Shown here piece after piece: positions 1 to 8,033 of a DNA stretch of 64,000 bases. The position numbers and the translations under genes are program-made. The stretch is taken from positions 1 through 64,000 of the forward strand of contig JAWXBM010000011.1 in NCBI GenBank assembly GCA_034440115.1, read 5' to 3'. Each line of letters starts with the position of its first letter. The stretch's first letter is position 1. The notes beneath the pieces were generated by a model. It searched no databases, had not been told where the DNA came from, and worked only from the letters and a program-made list of their open reading frames with translations. The DNA is from JAWXBM01 sp034440115 (GTDB lineage Bacteria; Pseudomonadota; Gammaproteobacteria; Xanthomonadales; SZUA-36).

Positions 1-36
1 AATCTTGAATTCTTCGCTGTATCTCTTCCCACTCAT
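1..36 (-). CDS. IS3-family transposase OrfA, N-terminal fragment
   Basis: Only 12 codons are inside the window, reading MSGKRYSEEFKI. This is the characteristic opening of IS3/IS911-type OrfA, the helix-turn-helix protein that binds the element ends and is extended by frameshifting into OrfAB. A GGAGG ribosome-binding site lies at a normal distance upstream of the ATG. The gene continues past base 1, so its integrity is unknown. Confidence 0.7.
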   Translation of the reverse strand, partial: MSGKRYSEEFKI

Positions 37-99
37 AAACACCTCCGCTACAGTTATATTGTAACGCTCGTTGGTGTCTACGAAACTCAGGGCGATTCA
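1..99 (-). mobile_element. IS3-family insertion sequence, left end only (runs off the window)
   Basis: Read on the minus strand, the sequence starts at 99 with TGAATCGCCCTGAGTTTC, a TGA-type terminal inverted repeat as in IS3-family elements. About 60 bases further on there is a GGAGG ribosome site and an ATG at 36 that opens a typical OrfA N-terminus. The rest of the element lies upstream of base 1. The boundary at 99 is inferred from the TGA tip; the target duplication cannot be checked because the other end is outside the window. Confidence 0.75.
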
Positions 100-218
100 C
101 TAAGGCCAGAGGTGATATCACTGTGGTTGAAGAATTGCAGGACAATGGTGACTTTGGAGTGAAGCTGTGTTTTTTGAATAAGCTTCACTTAAATGCCGAC
201 ACTGTAGAAAAGGTGTAA
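100..218 (+). pseudogene. 3' remnant of an unknown gene cut by the IS3 element
   Basis: Immediately after the inferred IS end an open frame runs to a TAA at 216-218, with no start codon of its own between the IS end and a run of acidic/hydrophobic codons (ending ...NADTVEKV). The frame extends back into the IS end without meaning. I infer that the insertion removed the 5' part of a small gene. The residue pattern does not match a family I recognise. The next gene starts only three bases after its stop, suggesting an original operon. Confidence 0.35.
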
Positions 219-221
219 CTA

Positions 222-386
222 ATGGCTATAGGCAAATATTTCAGCCTAGAAGAGGCACGTAACAAGGGTCAGCTAGATCGGTTTGCGAAAGCACACCCGT
301 CTATTGGCAATGAACGCAAGTTTGATGTTGGCCTCAGCAGGATGCTTGAGCCATCGACACAAAAGAAGAGTGAAAAAGATGGATAA
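222..386 (+). CDS. 54-residue hypothetical protein
   Basis: ATG at 222 follows an AAGGTG ribosome site and comes three bases after the stop of the truncated upstream gene. The product begins MAIGKYFSLEEARNKGQL and is charged, hydrophilic and without a signal or membrane segment. Small proteins of this general look (SLEEAR... RFAKAHPS) occur as uncharacterised ORFs in accessory regions, but I cannot assign a family. Its stop overlaps the start of the next ORF (ATGGATAA), which suggests translational coupling. Confidence 0.5.
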   Translation: MAIGKYFSLEEARNKGQLDRFAKAHPSIGNERKFDVGLSRMLEPSTQKKSEKDG

Positions 387-498
387 CATCTCATTTATGG
401 ATAACATGTCATTTATGGACGCCTTGAAGAAAAAGCGGCCCCTTGATGGATGGCCAGATCACAAAATTGAGAAAAACAATTCTTATATAAACCAATGA
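379..498 (+). CDS. 39-residue hypothetical protein with duplicated start segment
   Basis: ATG at 379 overlaps the stop codon of the preceding ORF. The first 36 bases are two copies of an 18-base unit (ATGGATAACATCTCATTT, then the same with one change), so the protein starts MDNISFMDNMSFMDAL and three in-frame ATGs (379, 397, 415) could serve as starts. The remainder is basic and hydrophilic. An alternative TTG start at 283 would overlap most of the upstream ORF and is less likely. Function unknown. Confidence 0.4.
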   Translation: MDNISFMDNMSFMDALKKKRPLDGWPDHKIEKNNSYINQ

Positions 499-873
499 GT
501 TGCAATCATAAACTGTAGGCCGATCGAACTATATGGTAAATCTTGGCTCCAAAGACTATAATTCTTGACAGTTCTTTACACGTAGGCATTAATAAACTTG
601 ATTACCTGCTTTTGGAGTGTGCCGAAATGATGAGTCCATTGAAATCCTTAAAGAGGATGAGAGGGGAGTTTGCCCTATTTCACTCATCCAAAAATGATTC
701 AAACGAGCAAGCATTGCCGCGAGCGAATGTTCATATTTCTCGCGGTCTATCTAGTTCCGTAAATCCTGGCGAAGTTGCTCGCATTCAGCAAAGGCGTGTG
801 GAGATTCAGCGCGGGAACCCGAAAAAGGCATGCGGTAAAGCGCTCTCTGGGCGCTGAATCATCCTAAGCCAAA
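499..873 (+). other. Stretch without a convincing gene
   Basis: The only open frame of any length (TTG at 543 to 857) has no ribosome site, a composition without obvious domains, and no recognisable motif. No repeat, tRNA or strong terminator was seen. It may be the decayed remains of an older accessory gene. Confidence 0.4.
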
Positions 874-1605
874 GTGGATTCGCTATCCTTTGGGCTTTTG
901 TTTTTGCCCCTCTTGGGTGGCTATTGGTTCTGCCAAAACTTCTTTTACACCAATACGATTGTCGAACAATACGACGGTGAGCGGCTGATCTTTTTCGCCG
1001 CCACTTTCGGAGCATTGTTGCTCGTTCCAGCTAGATTTGTAGCTATCTACCTTTCTGCAAAATGGCCCGAATTAATCCAATTTAAGCAAGCGTATCTTCC
1101 ATGGGACTATGCGGGGACTGCCGCTTTGGCCGCAGTCCTTGGTCCGGTTCTGGCAGTGGTATTTAATTTTCCATTCTACGTTAGCGACTGGACGAAATTA
1201 GGTTTGCGGGCGAAGCTATATCAGAGCATTTTGCGGGAACATGGGGATGAGCTGGAGATACTCTTACATCATGCTCAGGCTGAATCAAAATCGGTAATGC
1301 TCACATTAAAGTCTGGAAAGGTGTATGTGGCTATAGTTGCCGCAGCCCCAGCAGATTTAAGCAAGAGAAGAAAATATATTCGAATCACTCCTCAAAAATC
1401 TGGATTGCGTGACCCTGAGACTAAGAGGGTGCTTTTGCCGGTTGACTATGGCCCACAAGTTGCAGATTTTGCTTATCCAAAAGACACCAAAATTCCAAGT
1501 AGTTTGGACAAAGTAATTCACAAGGATGAGATTGAAATATTTTCGTTATATGACGAAGAAATCTGGAAGTCATTCAATCCCGATAAGAGCGCTGAGACTT
1601 TCTAA
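874..1605 (+). CDS. Hypothetical membrane protein with a soluble C-terminal domain
   Basis: Translation from GTG at 874 gives 243 residues. Three hydrophobic segments are visible in the first half (about residues 5-20, 40-60 and 80-102), followed by a soluble C-terminal half. In that half the stretch around residues 145-200 (VMLTLKSGKVYVAIV ... KYIRITPQKSG) looks like a small beta-barrel, similar to Lsm/Sm-like tails of uncharacterised membrane proteins such as the DUF6338 group; that comparison is from memory and weak. There is no clear ribosome site at the GTG. It sits between IS remnants in the accessory island and has no visible operon partner. No function is assigned. Confidence 0.65.
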   Translation: MDSLSFGLLFLPLLGGYWFCQNFFYTNTIVEQYDGERLIFFAATFGALLLVPARFVAIYLSAKWPELIQFKQAYLPWDYAGTAALAAVLGPVLAVVFNFPFYVSDWTKLGLRAKLYQSILREHGDELEILLHHAQAESKSVMLTLKSGKVYVAIVAAAPADLSKRRKYIRITPQKSGLRDPETKRVLLPVDYGPQVADFAYPKDTKIPSSLDKVIHKDEIEIFSLYDEEIWKSFNPDKSAETF

Positions 1606-1642
1606 GTCTTTGCCCGCTTTGCACCACTTTGAAGTGCTCGTT

Positions 1643-2506
1643 TTAGAAACTAAGCAGCAACCTAGAAAACATAGCTTCCGGGTTTCCGCGCATGTTGTAA
1701 CGATATTCGAACTCGCTCCGATACTTCGGTAAATGCTTGCGCGATACGTGTACGTGCGTATCGCGAATGGAAAGTTTCAAACGCCCCCAGAAGCCTTCAA
1801 TTGTGTTGGTGTGGGCTTGGTTGCGAACCCACTCATCGGCGCTGTGATTGACTGATTCATGAACCTATCCGTGGCTACCGAGCACCCTGTAGGCATGGGC
1901 TTGGTCGGTACTGATCTGCGTACCCTTTGCCACTTTTTCCAAAACTATCGGAAGCACCGTTTGGCGCTTGGCATTGGGGATAGCGCGCGTAATGATATTT
2001 GCGCCGCGCTGCACCGTACCCAGAACGGCAGGTTTCTTGGAATCTGCGCCGGGATGGCCTGAACGCTTGTCCTTGCCACCAATGTAAGTTTCGTCAGCCT
2101 TTACGTGGCCGCTCAGACCGTCATCACCGTCTGAATCAGTCATATACTTGCGGATTTCATGGCCCATGCGCCATGCGCATTTGTAGGTAACGTCCAACTG
2201 CCGTTGCAGTTCTTTGGCTGGTACACCATGACGGGAAGTTGTGAACAGGTACATGGCATAGAACCATTTTTGCAGCGGTGTGCGGCTGCGTTCAAATGGC
2301 GTTCCGACCATCGGGTGAATGTGATGGCTGCACCATGCGCACTGATAGGCAAGCTGTTTGGTGATGCAAGTAAAGCGGCCATGCTTGTCGCACTTCGGGC
2401 AATCCAGTTCAAAACCATAACGAATCTGCATCAGATGTTCCAAGCAGGAGTCATCGTCTGGGAAGCGTTTGAAGAAATCGGTAACTGTGAACTGTTTGGC
2501 CATCAT
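1643..2506 (-). pseudogene. IS1595-family transposase interrupted by an in-frame amber codon
   Basis: The first 213 codons encode an N-terminal zinc-ribbon (CPKCDK near residue 36 and CAWC near 56) and the start of the catalytic domain (ADETYIGG and STDQAHAY carry the first two acidic residues), typical of IS1595/ISXO2-like transposases. A TAG at 1865-1867 follows GSHG. The same frame then continues without error for 73 more codons, including NTIEGFWGRLK with the third catalytic residue, to a TAA at 1643. The family would normally have a tyrosine-like codon at the TAG. The 213-residue product lacks the last catalytic acid, so the copy is very likely dead unless amber is suppressed. I could not locate the terminal repeats. 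Confidence 0.85.
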
Positions 2507-2630
2507 CTTTCTCTTTTGACGGACTAATTAACGTCCAGTCTGAAAGGATTTCAAAACTTTGCAACGTCTAGCCCTTTGAAATAGGCGGAAAGCACATGAT
2601 GCTAAGCCAATACGTTGGATGCATGCAAGC

Positions 2631-2868
2631 ATGAGCCCAACCATATTGAGAATTGGCGGATATCGATTCTTTTTTTTCCAGGGAAGAGCCAAGAATTCAC
2701 GTACATGTTGTTTCGGCGGATGGAGATGCTAAATATTGGCTGGAGCCTTCGGTTGTCCTTGCCAAGAGCTATAATTACTCGTCCAGCCAGTTATGGACTA
2801 TCAAGTCACTCGTGGAGGAACACCAGCATGAGTTCATCGCCGAATGGAAGCGACACTTCACCCGTTGA
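2631..2868 (+). pseudogene. DUF4160 protein, frameshifted in a T8 tract
   Basis: From ATG at 2631 the frame reads MSPTILRIGGYRFFFF, the usual DUF4160 opening, up to a run of eight T at about 2670-2677. The rest of the family signature (SREEPRIHVHV, then KYWLEP, ending EWKRHFTR) is in another frame that ends at 2868. Removing one T joins the two halves into a normal 78-residue protein, and the total length of 238 bases is one more than a multiple of three. Its 3' end overlaps the DUF2442 gene, its usual neighbour. Either a real indel, a sequencing error in the homopolymer, or transcriptional slippage; the sequence alone cannot say which. Confidence 0.75.
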
Positions 2869-3124
2869 GGTAACCCACGTTTCCTCAAGTGGTGTTTGGC
2901 TGTTGGCACATGACAAAGAGTTGTTCATGTCCTATGAGGAATTTCCCTGGTTCAAGGACCATCCAATCAAAGCAATCTTGCGCGTAGAAGAACCCTCGCC
3001 CGGACATTTCTACTGGCCCGATATTGATATTGATCTGAGTTCAGAAATGATTGAACACCCAGAGCGTTTTCCGCTTCGTGCTCGTAGCAACGCGAGAAAT
3101 CCGATCAAAAATGGGAAGCCATAG
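2828..3124 (+). CDS. DUF2442 family protein
   Basis: The 98-residue product (start MSSSPNGSDT, then VEVTHVSSSGVWLL, EFPWF and EEPSPGHFYWPDIDIDL) is a clear DUF2442 protein. ATG at 2828 has a GGAGG site ten bases upstream and lies inside the 3' end of the DUF4160 gene, so the two are translationally coupled. DUF4160-DUF2442 pairs are common in accessory DNA and have been suggested as toxin-antitoxin-like modules, but the biochemical role is not established. A longer reading of the same frame from 2615 is not supported: it would run across the DUF4160 gene out of frame. Confidence 0.85.
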   Translation: MSSSPNGSDTSPVEVTHVSSSGVWLLAHDKELFMSYEEFPWFKDHPIKAILRVEEPSPGHFYWPDIDIDLSSEMIEHPERFPLRARSNARNPIKNGKP

Positions 3125-3128
3125 CCAT

Positions 3129-3154
3129 AGTGCTGGAGTATTAGAGCCAGCACT
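3129..3154 (+). terminator. Hairpin after the DUF2442 gene
   Basis: Eight-base perfect arms (AGTGCTGG and CCAGCACT) with a ten-base loop lie four bases after the DUF2442 stop. Only three T follow, so termination may be weak. Confidence 0.4.
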
Positions 3155-3332
3155 TTAGAGCAGATTTCCTACACCTTAACGCAACAAATTCCTCTACTGC
3201 GTTTCAGCTGAAACGTCCAAACTGTTAACTGAATAACTCGGTTGATTTGGTGAAACTGACACTAATTCAATAAACTGAATGGCTATCTCGTTTGAAGTCA
3301 TATCAGGCTGTTTGGCCGGGAAAGATAAAGTT

Positions 3333-3363
3333 AACTTGACTAAACTTGACTCGCATCTATACT
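3333..3363 (+). promoter_or_regulatory. Promoter with tandem operator-like repeat, probably leaderless
   Basis: TTGACT at 3336-3341 and TATACT at 3358-3363 are separated by 16 bases, a good sigma-70 promoter. The expected transcription start coincides with the ATG at 3370, so the message would have no leader. A nine-base unit AACTTGACT is repeated at 3333-3341 and 3343-3351, one helical turn apart and covering the -35, which is where an autoregulatory XRE repressor would bind. Confidence 0.6.
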
Positions 3364-3369
3364 TCGCAC

Positions 3370-4512
3370 ATGGAAAAGCGACTGAATTCAGAAAGAACCC
3401 GGCAAGCCATGGAAAAGGTAGGGTTTACTCAAACAGCCATCGCTGAAGGGCTAGGCGTATCAAAAGAAGCTGTTTCCCAATGGTTGAATGACAAGTCGTT
3501 CCCACGGCCGAATAAATTGCTGCAGCTTGGCAAGTTGTTGAACCTGCGTTTCGATGAGTTGGTAATCAAGGACGACCCGTTCGCTCCCAGAATCGCCTTT
3601 CGCAAAATGAAGGGGACCAAGACCAAAAATCACCACGTTGTAAAGGCAAAAGAGATTGGCGTCTACCTGCGTCAACTAGTGCCGTTCTTGCCTTTCAGTA
3701 CGCTGGAAATGCCCCCTGTGCTCAAGTCGCCGAGCTGTGATTACGATTACTTACGTCAAGTCACAGCCAATGTCAGGGCTGAGATAAATCTTGGGCCAAT
3801 TGAGTCTATCGATTTTTCTCACCTGACCCGGCGCTTCAGAGATCTTCAGGCTGTGGTGGTACCTGTTCTTTGGGGCAGCAAGCAGGTGCATGAAAATGCC
3901 CTTCATATCTTTTTGCCTGATTCACAAACATCTTGGGTTTATCTGAATCTGGATACCAATGTGCATGACTTTAAATTCTGGATGGCTCATGAACTTGGGC
4001 ATTGTTTATCGCCGGAGTTGAAAGGAGAAGAAGCAGAAGATTTTGCCGATGCTTTTGCTGCCAGTTTGTTATTTCCCCATGACTTGGCTGAACAAGCATA
4101 TTCCTCAATTGGCTTGCAGCAAACTCCGGCAAAAAAGATCAACCACGTCATTGATCTGGCGATTGAAATGACTATTTCGCCTTATACAGTGATCAAACAA
4201 GTGAATTGCTATGCAACGTCGCAGCGCAAATCAGAAATCAAACTCGATAATGCCTTTTACGGTGCTGTTACGAATTTTAATAAAAAGTACGTCAATCTCA
4301 GTGAGTCGTTGTTTGGTGTTTTGGATAAGAATCAGAAAGAAAAACCAACGGCGCATGACTATATTGAAAGGTCTGAAAACGCATTTGATACGCCGTTTTT
4401 TGAATTGCTCAGAAAATACCTGGACCAACTAGACAAGGGTCCAGGGTTTGTTCAAACCGTGTTGGATATACCCCTGTTGGATGCTCGGAGTATTTACGCT
4501 GAGTTGACCTGA
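3370..4512 (+). CDS. XRE-family HTH regulator fused to ImmA/IrrE-type metallopeptidase
   Basis: The 380-residue protein has an N-terminal helix-turn-helix (about residues 8-60; FTQTAIAEGLGVSKEAVSQWL) and a zinc-peptidase domain with HELGH at residues 207-211 followed by the downstream acidic helix (EEAEDFADAFAASLLFP). This is the COG2856 architecture, in which the peptidase domain is linked to regulated cleavage of repressors in ICEBs1 and phages. ATG 3370 is chosen because the -10 element ends six bases before it; the alternative TTG at 3346 lies inside the promoter. No ribosome site is seen, consistent with a leaderless message. It overlaps the PIN gene by one base (TGATG), so the two form an antitoxin/toxin-like operon. 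Confidence 0.85.
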   Translation: MEKRLNSERTRQAMEKVGFTQTAIAEGLGVSKEAVSQWLNDKSFPRPNKLLQLGKLLNLRFDELVIKDDPFAPRIAFRKMKGTKTKNHHVVKAKEIGVYLRQLVPFLPFSTLEMPPVLKSPSCDYDYLRQVTANVRAEINLGPIESIDFSHLTRRFRDLQAVVVPVLWGSKQVHENALHIFLPDSQTSWVYLNLDTNVHDFKFWMAHELGHCLSPELKGEEAEDFADAFAASLLFPHDLAEQAYSSIGLQQTPAKKINHVIDLAIEMTISPYTVIKQVNCYATSQRKSEIKLDNAFYGAVTNFNKKYVNLSESLFGVLDKNQKEKPTAHDYIERSENAFDTPFFELLRKYLDQLDKGPGFVQTVLDIPLLDARSIYAELT

Positions 4513-5063
4513 TGCCACAGTTCAAGATTCTGGTTGATACCAACAGCTACATCCGATTAGCAAGAACGATCCACCCGTTGCTGTTTCAGACTTTTGGTGC
4601 AGCGGAGTACTGTTTGTACGTATTGCCAGAGCTGAACAAGGAACTCGAAAACCACAAATTGCAAAGCAAATTCCATTGGGTTGTTGAAGAAGAGTATGCA
4701 GAAAACAGACAGTATTTTCCCAAACTCCGCTGCAAGCAGAAAAATGCAATTGCGCTATCCTATGATTATGTCTGGCATTATGTGAAATCCGAACACCCGG
4801 GCCCATCGCGGGTAGATGTTTTGTACATCGCATACGCTCTGGAACTGGGTATTCCGGTCGTGACAGATGATAAGGATATGACAGAATTGGCCAAGGCTTT
4901 TGGTGCTGATACCATGCCCACGCTAATGTTACTCAGCATCATGCTTGAATGTGAACATGTGAGTATGACGACAATCGTTGGAATGTTCGCGCATTGGCAT
5001 CACATCACGGATTTGCCAGCAAACTTCGCTTCCGATTTGCGGCGGCTATTCCCTGAACTTTAA
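4512..5063 (+). CDS. PIN-like domain protein, probable toxin partner of the ImmA/IrrE regulator
   Basis: The 183-residue product has the acidic residues of a PIN nuclease: Asp9 in ILVDTNSY, an acidic residue in the LPELNKELE helix, Asp in SRVDVLYIAYA and the VTDDKDM segment. PIN domains are metal-dependent ribonucleases and common toxins. The start overlaps the stop of the HTH-peptidase gene, a coupling typical of toxin-antitoxin pairs. Similar HTH-ImmA/IrrE plus PIN (DUF4411-like) pairs are widespread in mobile regions. Its stop codon interleaves with that of the convergent TPR-methyltransferase gene. RNase activity is inferred, not shown. Confidence 0.75.
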   Translation: MPQFKILVDTNSYIRLARTIHPLLFQTFGAAEYCLYVLPELNKELENHKLQSKFHWVVEEEYAENRQYFPKLRCKQKNAIALSYDYVWHYVKSEHPGPSRVDVLYIAYALELGIPVVTDDKDMTELAKAFGADTMPTLMLLSIMLECEHVSMTTIVGMFAHWHHITDLPANFASDLRRLFPEL

Positions 5064-6403
5064 GTCAATGACTTGCGAGCCGAAACCACCAGCCCAGGAA
5101 CGGCTTTGCCTACTTCGTTGCGGGTTGAGTCGTAGCCGATACGTATGCGCGAAAACCCACAGGCCTTCAGAATTTTTTCGACATAGACAGCGCTGTGACT
5201 GTAACGGCCCGTGGGATGCAAACTGTAATCCTTGCTGTTTTGTGCCGGCGATGCCTCCAGCGTGAACAGCAACGCGCCGCCGTTTGCCAGTGCATGAGCC
5301 GTAGCCCGCAGAACATCTTCCAGATCACCGAAATAAATCAGGGTATCGGCAAATACGGCCAGGTCGAATGCTGCCTGGTAGTGTTCGAGAAAGTGGGTCA
5401 GTTCCGACTCGAACAAGTTATCGTACAGTTGTTTTTCCCGGGCTTTACTGAGCATGGCACTGGAAATATCCACGCCGATCAGCTTGCTGGCCCAAGGCTT
5501 GAGTGCAGGAGCGCACAAGCCCGTGCCACAACCGCCATCGAAGATTTTCAAGGACGCTTGCGGTGGCCCCAGCAATTCCTGCACCATCCCAGTTAGCTGC
5601 TGTGGCAGCTTGTACTCCAGACTACCCAGATGCTGTTCAAAAGTGGAGGCAAATTGATCAAACATAGTGCGCACCACCGAATCCGGCGCGCGCGTGAGCT
5701 TCTCGTCGCCACGGATGGCCTGCAACATGAATTGTGGCAAAGCGTTGTCAGGTTCACATAGCAACCATTGCTCGTAGGCGGCTATTGATTTGCTGAACGA
5801 GCGTTTTCCCAGCAGCGAGCGATGTTCCAATTGAAAGGTTGATTGGCACAGGCCGTCATGGGCCAGCGGAAAATCTGGCTTGAGATCAATTGCGTGTTGG
5901 TAGCAAACGACAGCTTGATTGAACTTCTGCGCCACTCTGTAAGCATTACCGAGGTTGTACCAGGCGATCAGATACTCAGGATCCAGTTCTACTGCCTTGC
6001 GGCCCACACTTATGGCTTCATCAAAGCGCTCTAATCGGCGTAAGCAGACACCAAGATTGCTATGGGCAGATACATCATCGGGCTGATGAGTAATGACCTT
6101 GCGGTAGCAATCCTCAGCTTCGCTAAAGCGCTGCTGTCCCTGATACACATTGCCGAGATTCATGAATGCATCCAGATAACCCGGCTGCTGCTGGATAGCC
6201 TGACGTATCAGCCGAATGGCCGCTTCGCCCTCGCCTTGCTGGTGTGACAGCACGCCCAGATAGAGCAGGGCACCGGGGTGGCCGGGCCGGGCATTCAAAA
6301 TGGAGCGATAAAGCTTGCCGGCTTGCTGGCGTTTACCTTGCTCGTGCAGGTCAAGGGCGTGCTTGAATTTGGAGTTGAGTTTGGAGGCGTGTTTGGCAGA
6401 CAT
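5060..6403 (-). CDS. TPR repeat protein with C-terminal class I methyltransferase domain
   Basis: The 447-residue protein has about five tetratricopeptide repeats in the first 185 residues (pattern A..NLGNVYQ...RFSEAEDCYRK) and, after a linker, a Rossmann methyltransferase from about residue 255 with the SAM-binding loop FDGGCGTGL and the acidic strand end LIGVDIS. Such TPR-methyltransferase fusions are annotated as putative SAM-dependent methyltransferases and the substrate is unknown. The DALE region and C-terminal YSHSAVYVEKIL resemble UbiE/malonyl-CoA methyltransferase-like folds. It is monocistronic, and its stop (5060-5062) overlaps the convergent PIN gene stop, marking the junction of accessory and core DNA. 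Confidence 0.8.
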   Translation of the reverse strand: MSAKHASKLNSKFKHALDLHEQGKRQQAGKLYRSILNARPGHPGALLYLGVLSHQQGEGEAAIRLIRQAIQQQPGYLDAFMNLGNVYQGQQRFSEAEDCYRKVITHQPDDVSAHSNLGVCLRRLERFDEAISVGRKAVELDPEYLIAWYNLGNAYRVAQKFNQAVVCYQHAIDLKPDFPLAHDGLCQSTFQLEHRSLLGKRSFSKSIAAYEQWLLCEPDNALPQFMLQAIRGDEKLTRAPDSVVRTMFDQFASTFEQHLGSLEYKLPQQLTGMVQELLGPPQASLKIFDGGCGTGLCAPALKPWASKLIGVDISSAMLSKAREKQLYDNLFESELTHFLEHYQAAFDLAVFADTLIYFGDLEDVLRATAHALANGGALLFTLEASPAQNSKDYSLHPTGRYSHSAVYVEKILKACGFSRIRIGYDSTRNEVGKAVPGLVVSARKSLT

Positions 6404-6570
6404 GAACGGAGTCGGTTCTGGGGCCCCCTTTTCAGGGAAATCGATAGCGCAGTATAGATGAGGTTTTCGATAAACACACTTGTCTTATCGTTTGGTATGC
6501 TGCCGTTAATGCGAGCGCTTTTAGCCCCCAAGCCAAATCGCCAGATAAACAAGATTTCACAGGAAAGCCA

Positions 6571-7869
6571 ATGAACAAACTGATTATCAGAGCAGTGATG
6601 ATTGCCATTTACGGTCTGTCCTCCAGCAGTGTGATCGCAGTGGACAATGCTGCGAATGAGGCGATGGTGTACGTCAAGGCGGGTCATTTACTCAATCCGG
6701 TTAACGGAAAAATCAGCCGAAATGCAGTCATAACTATCTCCGGCGACAAAATCGTGTCGATTGGCGATAGCGATACCGAAATCCCGGCAGGTGCGGAAGT
6801 TATTGATTTGTCAGATTCTTACGTGCTGCCCGGTTTGATGGACATGCACACTCATGTTACCGGCCATCTCGACACCTACTATTTCGCCAATTATTTCCAG
6901 TCGCCGCATCGGACGATGATTGGCGGAGTGGTGAATGCAGAGGAAACCTTGCTGGCCGGATTTACCACCATTCGGAATGTAGGCGCGGCCGATTACCAGG
7001 ACATCGCACTGCGCGACTCCATCAATGCGGGCGAAATTCCGGGACCACGAATCGCGGCTTCCGGCCCGTCACTGGGTATTACTGGGGGCCATTGCGACAA
7101 CAATTCGCTCAACCACGAATTTGCGGAAAAAAGTGATGGGGTTGCGGATGGCCCCTGGGAAGTACGGAAAAAGGTGCGCACCAATGTGAAATACGGGGCA
7201 GACCTTATCAAGTTCTGTGCCACCGGCGGTGTGTTTTCCAAGGGTACGATTCCGGGGCAAACGCAATACACCTTTGAAGAAATGCAAGCCCTGGTTGAAG
7301 AAGCGCATACCCACGGACGCAAGGTTGCAGCCCATGCGCACGGCACCGACGGTATCAAGAAAGCCATCAATGCCGGAGTGGACTCGGTTGAACATGCCAG
7401 CTACCTGGATGATGAGGCCATAGCGCTGGCGAAATCCAAAGGTACCTATCTCTCCATGGACATCTACAACACCGAATACACCCTGGCAGTGGGCGAGGCC
7501 AACGGCATTCCAGAAGAAAATATAGCCAAGGACCGGGCCGTGGGCGTGGCGCAGCGCGAGAGCTTCAGCAAGGCGGTCAAAGCTGGTGCCAGGATGGTCT
7601 TCGCTGCGGATTCAGGCGTCTATCCGCACGGTGATAATGGCAAGCAGTTTTCACGCATGGTTGAATTTGGCATGACACCATTGCAGGCCATCCAGTCTGC
7701 CACCATCCATTCAGCTGATTTGCTGGGTTGGCAAGACCGGATAGGGCAATTGCAGCCGGGTTTTTATGCCGATCTGATCGCGGTTAAAGCGGACCCTTTG
7801 CAAGATATCAGTGTTCTTGAGAATGTTGATTTTGTGATGAAGGGTGGCGAGGTTTACAAGGGCGAGTAG
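6571..7869 (+). CDS. Secreted amidohydrolase (Xaa-Pro dipeptidase/imidazolonepropionase-like)
   Basis: The 432-residue product opens with a signal peptide (MNKLIIRAVMIAIYGLSSSSVIA) and is an amidohydrolase-superfamily TIM barrel. Metal-binding features are HTHVTG after strand 1, the lysine in LIKFCATGG, the histidines in AAHAHG and VEHASY, and the aspartate in FAADSGVYPHG. The C-terminal urease-like beta-sandwich (GQLQPGFYADLIAV) is also present. Relatives cleave dipeptides such as Xaa-Arg/Lys or Xaa-Pro, or cyclic imides; the substrate cannot be told from sequence. An AGGAAAG ribosome site precedes the ATG at 6571. The gene stands alone, divergent from the TPR-methyltransferase. Confidence 0.85.
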   Translation: MNKLIIRAVMIAIYGLSSSSVIAVDNAANEAMVYVKAGHLLNPVNGKISRNAVITISGDKIVSIGDSDTEIPAGAEVIDLSDSYVLPGLMDMHTHVTGHLDTYYFANYFQSPHRTMIGGVVNAEETLLAGFTTIRNVGAADYQDIALRDSINAGEIPGPRIAASGPSLGITGGHCDNNSLNHEFAEKSDGVADGPWEVRKKVRTNVKYGADLIKFCATGGVFSKGTIPGQTQYTFEEMQALVEEAHTHGRKVAAHAHGTDGIKKAINAGVDSVEHASYLDDEAIALAKSKGTYLSMDIYNTEYTLAVGEANGIPEENIAKDRAVGVAQRESFSKAVKAGARMVFAADSGVYPHGDNGKQFSRMVEFGMTPLQAIQSATIHSADLLGWQDRIGQLQPGFYADLIAVKADPLQDISVLENVDFVMKGGEVYKGE

Positions 7870-8033
7870 CCCTGAGCCATCGGCCAGAAGTTTCGGTCCA
7901 GCTTAACGATATCGGTTTTATCTGCAGTTCTCACCTTTTTCTCCATTCGGTCACTTGCCTCGACACAGCCCGAGGTAAGTTTTCTGCTCCTTCGGGTGTA
8001 ACCTCTAAGGTTCCCCCGACGACTTAAGCGGTA

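Noticed and set aside
283..498. 71-codon reading of the mini-gene from a TTG
   Set aside because: It would overlap the better-supported 222-386 ORF for most of its length; ATG 379 gives a natural stop/start overlap.
543..857. 104-codon TTG-started open frame
   Set aside because: No ribosome site, no recognisable motif, and poor coding character; treated as non-coding accessory DNA.
2615..3124. 169-residue ORF covering the DUF2442 region
   Set aside because: Its first 70 residues run through the DUF4160 gene out of frame; only the part from ATG 2828 matches DUF2442.
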